Positions 43,983 to 54,989 of a DNA stretch of 64,000 bases are shown piece by piece. The position numbers and the translations under genes were made by a program. Source of the DNA: Excoecaria cochinchinensis (taxonomy: Eukaryota > Streptophyta > Magnoliopsida > Malpighiales > Euphorbiaceae); contig CANTUQ010000073.1 of the NCBI GenBank assembly GCA_947683425.1, forward strand, positions 16,149,501 through 16,213,500. Direction: 5' to 3'. Positions within the stretch are counted from its first letter, which is position 1; each line of letters begins with the position of its first letter. A model generated the notes under the pieces. It was not told the DNA's origin. It saw only the letters and a program-made list of their open reading frames with translations, and made no database searches.

Positions 43983-46520
43983 TGTGACACGCGCCGAACC
44001 CCGTGGGCGCCCCTTGACCGCCCGCTTGAGGGCGATCGGGCAAGTGAGATTCGTTGACAACTTGCGACAAATTGCAAGTGCGTCTATTTTGGGCAACAAA
44101 GAGGTTTCATAGAGTCGCCACCCAATAAAACATTGGGAAAGTTACTCTCGCCTTGGAGAGCCTAAGACAGCGCATGTATCCATTTTGAGCAAACCAAAAG
44201 GGGTCTTGGAGGATGAACCTCTCTCCCTTGGAGCCTAGGATTTATTGAGTCATTTGGCGGGACGCATGAGGGGTCTTGGAGGTCTTATTCCAATGAGTGC
44301 TCGGATAGACCTCTCGCCTCGTTGAGCCCAAAGAACATAAATGGGTTCGGGACTTCTCATCTATTTCTACCTTGATTAATTTTACAATTAAGTTTTGAGT
44401 TCATTAGTTCGCTCTCTCTCCACATGGTGCAATTTAATTAAGGCGCAATTATCCATTGCTGAAAGCGATAAATAAATAAATTGCTTAAAAAAATAAAAAT
44501 AAATTAGATAATAAATGGGACAGAACAATCCCCCAATAAATAATAAATAAACACATATGAAAGATTAAAATGTAACATACACAAATCGGGCTATTCATTT
44601 AGACGGGAACATTGGTTCCCGACTACTTGTTTTATAAAAAAGCATAAATTCTCAAATCTTTTTAAATCTTTTAGTTTGGTACGAAAAAGAGGACATTGGT
44701 CCAGTTTTGTTAACAAATATTCGATTTAGTATAAAACGTTTGTGTGGTGGTTCTTTTTAACGCGGTCGAAAATCCATTATTATTACAGACCACAAGCGAA
44801 TAAGAGAAAATGAAATAATAATTACATATTTCAAAAATAAATAATAAATAAATTCTAATCTATTTGTCTCGACCATGCTCCTTAGGCGAGCCGTATACCA
44901 CTCAAGGTTACAATCATGACAGAAAATAATATTAGTTAGTAATGAATTAAATTAAATTAAATGATAAATAAATGAATAAATAAATAATTAATTGGATAAA
45001 TAATCGAATGAAATAAATTGAGAGTTAATTCGGTGTAGTAAAAATAAGATTAGTGAATAGAAGACTCAAATGACAATTATGATAATGCTAATAATGATAC
45101 CATAAAATAATAATAGTAACATGACAAAATAATAATAATACTGATAGTAATTACACAATCACCATAATAATAAAGATAATAATATACTAATGACAGTAAT
45201 GGTTATGAAATGCATTAAACATAAAATAATAATATTTATAACAATGAATAATAATAATAACGGTAACGATGATATAACAATAATAATAAACTAATAATTA
45301 CAATAATAGTTATAATATAAAATAAATAATATTAATAATAACAAATAATTGATAATAAACATAAATGCATAATAATAATGATAATAATAATAAAAATAAA
45401 TATAAAAATAACAATAATAAATAATAAAAATAATATTAAAACAGAATAATAAATAAATAAAAATAAATAAATGTAATAATAATATTATTATAATAATAAT
45501 AACAATACTAATAATAATGAAAAAATAAATAAATAAAAAAGGGGAAAGGAGGTTTACCGGTCGCCGGAGGCTCGCCGGAGAGGCAGTGGCCAACACCTCC
45601 ACCGTCGCAGTGTAGATCACCGTCACAGGGTCTCACCGGCGGTGTCCACGCACCGGAAGCCGGCGCCGATTAGCAGGAAATCGCGTGCGAAGCCGCTGCG
45701 CTTGTCTTGCCGTTCTCCTCCGATTTCCTCTTCTCTGGCGAGTGGTGGCAGGCGGCCACCATCTGGTGCGTCTGGAGTCGCCCTGTCCGGCGACGGAGCA
45801 CGTACAGCGGTGCACCGCCTTGGCTAGCTGGCGATGAGCCCGCTTCCTCCCGTTCTCTTTCTTCTCCCTTCTTCTTTCCGTCGTCTCTGTTCCCATTGGC
45901 CTGGGTCTCCTTCTCTTTTTATTTGTTTCTTCTTTTTATTTCGTCTTTTATCTGTGCTCTTTTGGTTTAGGCTCCCTTTTACTCTCAGGTCTTGCTCTCT
46001 CTTTTCTTTCTTTTTTTCTTTCTCTTTTTTATTCTTTCTTTCTTCTTCCTTTGGCCGGCCCTCTCCCTGTTCTTGCTCACTCTTTTCTTTCTTTTCCTTT
46101 GCTTAGCCGACCTCCCTCTCTTGGTCTTCTTCTTTTCTTTTTATCCCACCAAATAGGTTAGATTAGGTCGGTCACCAACTCCCTCCAATAATTCCTCCAT
46201 TTTTACTTTTTAATTAATTAAATTTACTTAAATAATTACACATTTTAATTTAATTAAACTAACACATATATCAATTAATTAAACACTCAACATTTTAACT
46301 AATTAATTAACTAAATAATCTTTAATTTCACATACACTTTAATTTCCCAATAATATTAACTAATTAATTAACTAATAATATTAACTAATTAATTAACTAA
46401 TTAATTTTTAATCATACATACATATATATTTTTTAGAGGAAATTATCGAGTCAAATGACATTTTTTCTTTTCTCTCTTTTTTTATGTATGTTATGCCGAA
46501 CTCGGGACCCGGTGTCTACA
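43983..46520 (-). repeat. Right LTR of C- (5' LTR of the complex)
   Basis: Plus-strand edges are TGTGACACGCGCC and CCGGTGTCTACA. Followed by TSD ATTAC at 46521. Its last ~130 bp are included in the 1,074-bp duplication (copy 2 near 47462-47594). Confidence 0.92.
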
Positions 46521-48533
46521 ATTACACTGACCGAATAATGTTTAGCAGATAGGATGTTACACGGATCGGTTAGAGGTTACCAAGGTTATGCTGCGCAAGC
46601 CCAGAAGCGGCGACCAAGATAGAACGTTCAATCACATGCGATAGAACAGTTTGCAACCGGGATTGTAGTTAGAGAACACTACATCTCACAGACACTGCGC
46701 GAGCCGAGACGAGGCCAACAGAACACATGCGGTAGAACAGCTCGCAAACAGAGATTGTAGTTAGAGAACACTACATTTCACAGAAACCGTGTAGGTTGGG
46801 ACGAGGCTAGCGGATCACCGGCAATAGAACAGATCGCAACAGAGGTTGGAGTTAGAGACACTGCCCCTCACACCGTGCAGACCGAGACAAGGTTAGCGGG
46901 GCACCAACGGTAGAACAGATCACAAATAGAGGTTGTAGTCAGAGAGTACTGCATCTCACAGACACTGTGCAGGCTGGGATGAGGCAAGCGGATCACCAGC
47001 GGTAGAACAGATCGCAACTAGGATTGCAGTTAGAGAACACTGCATCTCACAACGGGATTGTAGTTAGAGAACACTATATCTCACAGACACCATGCAGGAC
47101 GAGACGAGGCTATCAGGACAGACCAGCCGCCGTGCAGACCAAGATGAGGTTCGCGGGGGACATCCGATAGAACAGATCGCAACAGAGGATGCAGTTAGAC
47201 AACACTTCACCTAACACCGTGCAAGCCGAGATGAGGCTAGCGGAATAGATCAGGCACCGTGCATGCCGAGACGAGGACAGCGGGGCACACGCGATAGAAC
47301 AAATCGCAATGAGATTGTGGTTAGAGGACACCGCATCTCACAGACGTCGTGCAAGCCGACCAGAGGCAAGCAGGACAATGCAATAGAAAAGATTGCGAAC
47401 GAGCCACAGTCGGATAGCACTACAGCTTAGCAGCGACAAGTCGCAACATTCCACACGGCAATAATATTAACTAATTAATTATTAATCATACATACATATA
47501 TATTTTTTAGAGGAAATTATCGAGTCAAATGCCATTTTTTCTTTTCTCTCTTTTTTTATGTATGTTATGCCGAACTCGGGACCCGGTGTCTACAATTACA
47601 CTGACTGAATAATGTTTAGCAGATAGGATGTTACACGGATCGGTTGGAGGTGACCAAGGTTATGCTGCACAAGCCTAGAAGCGGCTACCAAGATAGAACG
47701 TTCAATCACATGCGATAGAACAGTTTGCAACCGGGATTGTAGTTAGAGAACAATACATCTCACAGACACTGCGCGAGCCGAGACGAGGCCAGCAGAACAC
47801 ATGCGGTAGAACAGCTCGCAAACAGAGATTGTAGTTAGAGAACACTACATTTCACAAAAACCGTGCAGGCCGGGACGAGGCTAGCGGATCACCAGCAATA
47901 GAACAGATCGCAACAGAGGTTGGAGTTAGAGACACTGCCCCTCACACCGTGCAGACCGAGACAAGGTTAGCGGGGCACCAGCGGTAGAACAGATCGCAAA
48001 TAGAGGTTGTAGTCAGAGAGTACTGCATCTCACAGACACTGTGCAGGCCGGGATGAGGCAAGCGGATCACCAGCGGTAGAACAGATCGCAACTAGGATTG
48101 CAGTTAGAGAACACTGCATCTCACAACGGGATTGTAGTTAGAGAACACTATATCTCACAGACACCATGCAGGCCGAGACGAGGCTATCAGGACAGACCAG
48201 CCGCCGTGCAGACCAAGATGAGGTTCGCGAGGGACATCCGATAGAACAGATCGCAACAAAGGATGCAGTTAGACAACACTTCACCTAACACCGTGCGAGC
48301 CGAGATGAGGCTAGCGGAATAGATCAGGCACCGTGCATGCCGAGACGAGAACAGCGGGGCACACGCGATAGAACAAATCGCAATGAGATTGTGGTTAGAG
48401 GACACTGCATCTCACAGACGCCGTGCAAGCCGACCAGAGGCGAGCAGGACAATGCAATAGAAAAGATTGCGAACGAGGCACAGTCGGATAGCACTACAGC
48501 TCAGCAGCGACAAGTCGCAACATTCCACACGGC
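46388..48533. repeat. 1,074-bp tandem duplication across the C-/C+ junction
   Basis: Copy 1 is about 46388-47461 and copy 2 about 47462-48533; the offset between matching points (ATTACACTGAC at 46521 and 47595) is 1,074 bp. Each copy holds the last ~130 bp of the C- LTR, the TSD and ~940 bp of C+ minisatellite, ending CATTCCACACGGCA. Only scattered differences are visible, so it is recent and later than the C- insertion. Confidence 0.9.
46600..47445 (+). repeat. ~90-bp 3' minisatellite of C+
   Basis: Units of TAGAACAGATCGCAAC...GTTAGAGAACACTGCATCTC ACAGACACCGTGCAGGCCGAGACGAGGCTAGCGG, period about 85-95 bp, eight to nine per duplication copy; repeated again at 47680-48520. It lies just before the polypurine tract, the position of variable minisatellites known from Tat/Ogre elements. 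Confidence 0.87.
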
Positions 48534-48620
48534 AAAAGGTAAGGGTTGCCTCAGGTACGCATCTCTTTCCTTTCTTCTCTGAATTTTGGCTCATCTAGGC
48601 ACTAGTGCACTAATTTCCCC

Positions 48621-48635
48621 AAAATTAGGGGCAAC
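48621..48635 (+). promoter_or_regulatory. Polypurine tract of C+
   Basis: AAAATTAGGGGCAAC directly before the LTR at 48636. It matches the C- tract (AAAATTGGGGGCAAT). Confidence 0.85.
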
Positions 48636-51541
48636 TGTAGACATCAGGTCCTGAGGCAGCCCAGATCAGAGTTACCCAATGATGATAAAATGCCTTGTCA
48701 CAGGCAAAAAGGCTAAAAGTGGTGATTTCCTTGTAAAATTTGCATTTTAGAGTGAAAAATAAAAAAATAATAAAAAATATTTTAAAAATTAGATTTGAAA
48801 AATAGGGCTTAGATTTATAGTATTTTTGTTAATTTAAAAAAACAATTTCGATCGTCGGCCGCGCAGCTCTTGTGCGCACTGCGAGGTGTTGCGGCGCACA
48901 GAGCGCCATCGCGTGGCGCTCCGGGCGCGATGTCGCTCCGGCGCGCGACGAGCGTTTGTCCGCGCGGATGCGCGCAGCGTCGCGCGCACGCTAGGCGAGC
49001 GCTCTCACCCAGCATGCGCTATGGACGCCCGTCGGGCGCTCCGACTGGCGTCCATAGCCCCTGTCCGCCGCAAAATGGTCATTTTCGCCCTAAAAATCAA
49101 ATTTTCCGATTTTTTTCTAAAAAATTCGATTTTTATCACTTTTTTAAGGGATTTTCAGGTTTTTTTTTACTTTTTAAAATTTAAAATAGATAATATCTGA
49201 TTTTATTAGGTTTTATCCCTTTAATTATTTTTATTTTCCTATTTTCTTCATATAAGAAGAAAGAGATGAAAACCTAAAGGAGGGGGATTTTTTCTAGGGT
49301 TGTTTTTCATCTTTTCTCTTCTTCTTTTTCCTCTCAATTTCTCTCTAAAAAAAATTCTAGATTTTTCCCCAAGCAAAAATAAAAAGAGAAAAGTTCATCT
49401 TTCATTTTTTTTCCAACATAATTTCTTCTAAACATATATTTGGAAGGAGTTTTGTTGTTTGATTTAATTTTGAGACAAATACAACAATTATTTGCTCTCA
49501 AAATTCCTTTTTTCTTTTTTATTTGTGTTCAATTAAACTTTTTTCATTGATTTTCTTTTGAATCTCTTTTTGATGGAAAATTAATTTTGATACAAACAAA
49601 ATAAGCGTTTCTCTTTTTGATGGAAAATTAATTTTGATACAAACAAAATAAGTGTTTGTTATCAAAATTTAATTTTTTCATTTGATTTTCTATAAATATT
49701 TTATTTTGAGATAAACAAAATCATTGTTTGTTTTTAAAATCATTTTTTTATTTTATTTTTAATCAATAAAAATCATTTTTTAGGCAAAAAAATTAGTTCT
49801 TTGTTCTTAAAGAATTTTTAATTTTCTTTCTTCATTTTTTTTCAAGCCTATTTTTCTTGGAATAAAATTCCAACATTTTCATATCTCAATTCTAATCTTG
49901 CAAACCAAAACAAGGAAATCAATCATCCTTTTTACCTTCATCGAATCCGAAGCTCTGAGGGTAAACTTTCCGGGCTTGTTCTTCTTATTATTTTTGTTCA
50001 TATTTAATTTATTCATGTTTATTTTTATCATTTGCAGTTATTTATTTATTTTATTTATTTTGTTTATATATGATTTTATTCTTATTCGTGTATATTTTAT
50101 TGTTTTCATTAATTTATTTATTGTTCTCATTTATTTATTTATTCTATTGTTGTTATATTTGTTTTGTTATGTATATATGTTATTACATTTTTATTCATGT
50201 GAATATTGATCTATTTTAATTCCTAACATGTAAATAATTTATTTTTCTTTGATTTCTCATTATTTTTAACATGTAATTAATAAATTCATTTTAATTGATA
50301 TTTTTACCATGTAAAGGTTTTATATTAATTGTGATACATCAATTAACCATGTCATTTATTTAATCATTTTTTATTCTTTTCCATTGTCATTATCATATAT
50401 TTAATATTTTGTTCACTTATTTATTTTCATTATTATCATGTTCATATTTTTACATATTAATTAATTAACATGTTAATTCATTTGTTATTTTGATATCATT
50501 TCATTTTATCTCATTTTATTTTATTTTATCATTTATTTTATATTTAATTGATTTTAATTGATTCCATTGCTAACATTATTTTATTTGTATTTTATTTTTA
50601 TTTCACATCTCATTTTCCCTCTTGGGCAATTTTTGCGAGCACACGGGGAGATCCAAAAGGCTCGTTTAGGATTAAGTATTTATTTGCTTTATTTGTAATC
50701 TTTTATTCATTTGGCTTTTTCATTTATTTTGCTATGTAATTTTCCTATAAAATTGTTTATTTTAGGCGCTAGGAAGAAAATCACCAAACTGTTTTTTATT
50801 AATTAACTTGAAATCTTTTCTAATAAAAATGGGACCAATGTCTCAATTTTCTCCATTCAAAATCATCACATCAAAACTGTTTCATAATAAATATGCACGT
50901 GAGGACCAATGTCCTCATCATTAACCAAAATCTCGATTTATGCATGACTTGTATTTTATTTACAATGGGGGTTGTACTCCGCCCCTAGTTTTGTTGTATT
51001 TATTTTCATTCGTTTTATTTTAATTATGCTTTTACCTCTTTCTCAAACTGGATAACTTGCACTTTAATTCAAATGCATCAAATCGAATGAGAAATGGGAT
51101 GAAACTCTAAATTCAAAGCTCAAGTATAAACTTAACCAAGGTATGAATAAATGGGAAGTCCCGAACCCACTCTGGTCTTAGGCTCAACGAGGTTAGAGGG
51201 CCATCTCAGCATGGAGCCTCCAAGATATCTCTTGTTGCCCAACAAAAGGCCCAACTTACATAATCCTAGGCTCCACGGGGTTAGAGGGTCATTCCAATGT
51301 TCTATTGGTATGAAACCTCCAAGATATCTCTGGCTTGCCCAAAATGGATGCATATGCGCCGTCTTAGGCTCACTGAGGCTAGATGACCTTTTCCAATGTT
51401 CTATTAGGTGGCGACTCCAAGAAACCTCCTTGTCGCCCAATATAGACGCACTTGTAATTTCTTACAAGTTTTAATGAACCTCTCTCGAAAGCCCTAAGAG
51501 CGGGCCTTCGGGGCATCCTACGGGGTTCGGCGCGTGTCACA
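48636..51541 (+). repeat. 3' LTR of C+ (2,906 bp)
   Basis: Starts TGTAGACATCAGG and ends GCGCGTGTCACA, followed by TSD GGTAT. It contains a GC-rich block (48857-49070), a TATA-like CATATAAG near 49249, long AT-rich low-complexity sequence (49400-50600), a duplicated ~62-bp segment near 49566-49660, paired GGACCAATGTC motifs (50832, 50903), three U5 repeats (51175-51450) and a PBS-like 11-mer TGGCGACTCCA (51409-51419). Its 5' half differs from the C- LTRs. No gene. Confidence 0.9.
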
Positions 51542-51546
51542 GGTAT

Positions 51547-52541
51547 GTATTGAGAGAGTTGCATAGACAAGAGAGCATTGCTATCACCTGCATTGAGGAG
51601 GCAAGTCAAAAAGGGATTCTCGTGGCAACGATTGATTATTGGTCTGCTAGATAGTGAAAGTGAAAATAAAAACAATGATGACGAAACATCTGTTGACCCG
51701 TGGGGTTCGGAGGATGAGGAGAATGAGATCGGAGCAGTGACCTGAAGTGGAAGGGTAGTTTTGAAAGTAGAGAAGCCACAAGATCCTATGGCAGTACGTA
51801 CAGAGAAGGAGTCAGAGAAGGATCAGGCGATGAAGCAGTTAAAAAGGACGTCGGCTTAGATATCGATATGCGATCTGTTGAGACAATCTCCTTCGCATAG
51901 GCAGAAGTTGGTAGAGGCCTTATGCGAGTCTATGGTGGCAACCACCATCTCCCCTATAGAGCTGTTGGATATTGTAAAGGGAGGAGATGGAGAGAATGTT
52001 GTTTATTCAAATGCTGATTTATAAGGGCACAGATCAATGAAAAGCACACCGCTTGCATCATGGTGGATGATGGTTCCTCCATAAATGTATGCCCTTTGGT
52101 GGCAATGGCAGCTTTTAGGGTGTCAGAGGACATGCTGAGCAAGTCAGATCTTATAATCACCACCTACGATAACTCCCGGATGCAAGCATCGGGGACCTTC
52201 AAAGCAGTGGTTAAGGTCGGGCCGATAGAGACAGAGGTGGAATTTGTAGTCCTCCCCATTCCAGCTAACTTCTCAACACTATTGGAAAGACCGTGGTTTA
52301 ACAAGTTAAGAGGGGTGCCATCTACCTGCGTGAGATGATAAAAGTACCACATGAGGGGTATGTGGTGACGATCAGAGCGACCAAGGAGAATCTGGTATCC
52401 ATATTGGAGATTGCGAAGCAACCCTTTAACGGGTTTCATGTGGCTGTGATTGTTGAGGAGGAAGACATCGTAGGAAGCCCTCAAGTGGTGAACATGATGA
52501 AGAGGATGTCTTTCCTTCTTGGAGCCGGTTTGGATAAGAAT
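51547..52541 (+). pseudogene. gag-pol linker and protease of element B
   Basis: The B frame resumes after C+ with VLRELHRQESIAITCIEEAS, then a stop at about 51654. After an acidic linker the retropepsin domain appears at about 52050-52340: MVDDGSSINVCPL (active-site D-x-G-S/A form), then a flap-like stretch, IGPIETEVEFVVLPI and LLERPWFNKLRGVPST. The frame stops at 52336-52338 and moves to another frame (KVPHEGYVV...) that runs into GLDKN, where D is inserted (TSD AGAAT, 52537-52541). It would cleave Gag-Pol; here it is broken. Confidence 0.82.
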
Positions 52542-53553
52542 TGTAATGGCCCAAATACCGGCCTAGAAGTGTCAGAGTGTAATTTCAGTGTTATCATGAC
52601 GATTGCAGTGTCGAACAGTGTAGGGAGTAAGTTTGCCAGTGCCAAAGCTTATTGATAAGTGTGTTAAAAATATAGCGGTTCCGTTACGGGTAACACCGGG
52701 GTGGCTATACAGCGAACCCGGCTGTTCGGCGGCCGAAAATTTTAAATTTCGCAAAAATAATCTGTGGGTCGCCAGGAGTCTAGTGGCGAAATCGAAACTG
52801 AAAACGGAGTCAAATTGAGCTCCGAAAGTCAATTTGAAGAAAGCCTTCGGTTCGATTCAAATAGTAACCAAGTTTCACAGAACTTTGACCAAGGCTCTAA
52901 ATATAGTAAACGATCTCTAAAAAATTATCTGAAGGTAGAAATGGACTCAGATTAGAGTGTAGAATAGTTGGGTAGTGAAAAAGAATTTTTATGGAGACAC
53001 TGAAAAATTAGTGAATCGAATCGGTTTAATTGAACCGGACTTAATAGTGACCCTAAATGAGATGAAATTAAGGTCTAATGGGCATATAAGAGTGAAAATG
53101 ATGCTATGGGTGAAAAGTGAATCGAACCGGTTCAACCAGTGAATCGAACCGATCGGACCAGTCCAGTTGACTTTTGGTTTGATTAGGTTTGACCAAAGTT
53201 TGACTAAGTTCTAAATGGAGTTCTGGACCTCAGAAAAATTATCTGAAAGCACGGTTGTGCTTGAAATATTATGGGGAATCAATTGGTAAAAAAACAAATT
53301 TACGGTAAGACAGAAAATTGAGTTATCGGACTGGAAAGAAATTAGCGGACCGGGAAACAGTCTCCGATTGAGTTGAAATTTTATGTAGAAGCTGAATTAT
53401 ATATTTTGAAAATTATGGAATTGATTTTGAGAGAAATTGAGCTTGTGAAGTGAGGAAAATAATTTTTGGATGGAAAATGGGCTTAAAAATGGACAATGGG
53501 CTTGAATTGTTTGGGCCACTTTTATTGGGCTTGGCCCGGCCCATTAAGACCCT

Positions 53554-53560
53554 TATATAA
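53554..53560 (+). promoter_or_regulatory. TATA box of D
   Basis: TATATAA in CCCTTATATAAGCTG, followed by a CT-rich leader (53610-53700). Confidence 0.65.
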
Positions 53561-54989
53561 GCTGAAAATATCAGATTTCTCTAGAGAAATCTTCACAAAT
53601 CCAGCAGCCTCTCCACTTATCTTCTTAGCCGGATTTTCCTCTCTCTTTTTCTCTTGAATTTTCTTCTTTTCTCTTCAAAGTTCTCCCCAAATCCAACCCT
53701 CCTAAGTAAATTAAAGCCTCTCTTTTCATTGATGATGGTCTCAAAAGCTTATTTGGAGTGAAATAAGTGGGAAAAACTAAGAGTTCAAGGTTATGCTTTA
53801 AAAGTGAGGTAAGGGATTTTGAGTGCTATAATTTAATCCAATGGTTCAAATAGGTATTTTAGGGTATGTAGAAGATATTTATGTAGTTATATTGAATAAA
53901 TGAAGAGAAATAATGAGTGTTTCTTTGGGTTACATATTCGGCCACATAAGGAAGTTTATGGAGGTGATGGTTTTTCAAGGAGATAAGGCATTGAAAGCAA
54001 GCTTAAGTGATGGAGAGCAAGGAAATAAGGTTAGTGGATACAATATCCTTTCTTTTCCATTGTAAAGGCATGATTTTAGGTTATGTTTGTATAGTGTGTA
54101 TGTGAAATATGCATGTATAATTGAATCTAACTTGATAAACATGCTTAGTGGGACTAAATAAGTGTATAAACATGCTTAAGTTAAATTAAAACAAAGTGGC
54201 ATGAAATATGCTTTAAAGGCCAAATGGAAATCCTAAGAAAAACATAAGTTCTAATGGGATTTAATGCTAATAATTTATGTTTATAACATGTATGATTAGT
54301 GTAATGTATGATTGAGTGAATAAAAGAATTAACAGAAAACTTAGTGAAGAAAGGAAAGTGAGGCCGAATGGTTTAGGGTAGAATACAATTGAATATGTGA
54401 TGAGTTTTGGCAATATAATATATGAGATGTATAACATGAAATAAGTGTGATTGAGTGAACAAATAAAATTGTAGTGCATGATATGAAAAATGGAAGTCTT
54501 GGCCGAATGACATAAGTCAATAATTATATGTGTATTTTGATGGTGTATGTGATGTAACGGTATAAAGTGATTAAATAGTGATAAATAAGTGTGTATGCAA
54601 AAGTGCAAGTGAAAATAATGTGTATGTTGAAATATGCTTAGTGATAAAGTGTGATATTTATATGAATAATGATGAAATATTGCCCTTAGTAGATGTCTGG
54701 TAGTGAAATCTAGTCCAGGATATAATTGGCTAGCCATATGGATTCCACACCGGGGTACGAGTCATGACGAGTCGCTATTGATAGACCAATAACGGTTTAT
54801 CTCAGTGTAGTGTTCAGTGTTTATGGTGTATCCAGTGATTTCAGTGATCAGTGTAGTGTAGTGCAGTGAAAATGGTCCTTCTGGGATCATTCTATAGTGT
54901 AATGGGTCTGTGGGGCGCATGTCCCGCATATCCGGTCAGTAGATTTTCTACCGGGTCCATACTAGGGGCATACTTGTAAATATGTGAAT

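Larger units (their letters stand above)
24978..46520 (-). mobile_element. Tandem element C- : LTR-internal-LTR-internal-LTR
   Basis: Three same-orientation LTRs (24978-27511, 34368-36875, 43983-46520) flank two internal regions (27512-34367 and 36876-43982). PBSs sit left of the middle and right LTRs; polypurine-type sequences sit right of the left and middle LTRs. The only flanking TSD is around the whole complex: ATTAT (24973-24977) and ATTAC (46521-46525). The middle LTR has no own target site, so this is one tandem unit, not two neighbours. The insertion point lies in the C+ minisatellite. Both internals are deletion derivatives (gag plus pol relic). Confidence 0.9.
18683..51541 (+). mobile_element. 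Non-autonomous element C+ nested in B
   Basis: Bounded by TSD GGTAT at 18678-18682 and 51542-51546. It contains a 66-bp remnant of the 5' LTR, a leader fragment, capsid-less gag (19086-20042), a pol relic (20127-21540), a long non-coding 3' region, a 35-bp minisatellite (24538-24977), the inserted C- complex, a ~90-bp minisatellite (46521-48535), a polypurine tract and a full 3' LTR (48636-51541). Removing C- and one copy of the 1,074-bp duplication leaves an element of about 10 kb. RT, RNase H and most of integrase are missing, so it depended on helper proteins, possibly from a B-like relative. Confidence 0.88.

Noticed and set aside
47591..47599. A second LTR end plus TSD at about 47595
   Set aside because: It is a copy of the true junction at 46520/46521 made by the 1,074-bp duplication, not another insertion.
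49898..50209. 103-codon hydrophobic frame that looks like a membrane protein
   Set aside because: It is made of T-rich low-complexity LTR sequence (many Phe, Leu, Ile) with no homologous frame in related LTRs.
53100..53170. Repeated GAATCGAACCGGTTC-type phrases as a regulatory array in D
   Set aside because: Only two or three short degenerate copies; too little to support a distinct element.
54267..54737. 156-codon minus-strand frame in D
   Set aside because: AT-rich LTR sequence; composition-driven and without recognisable motifs.
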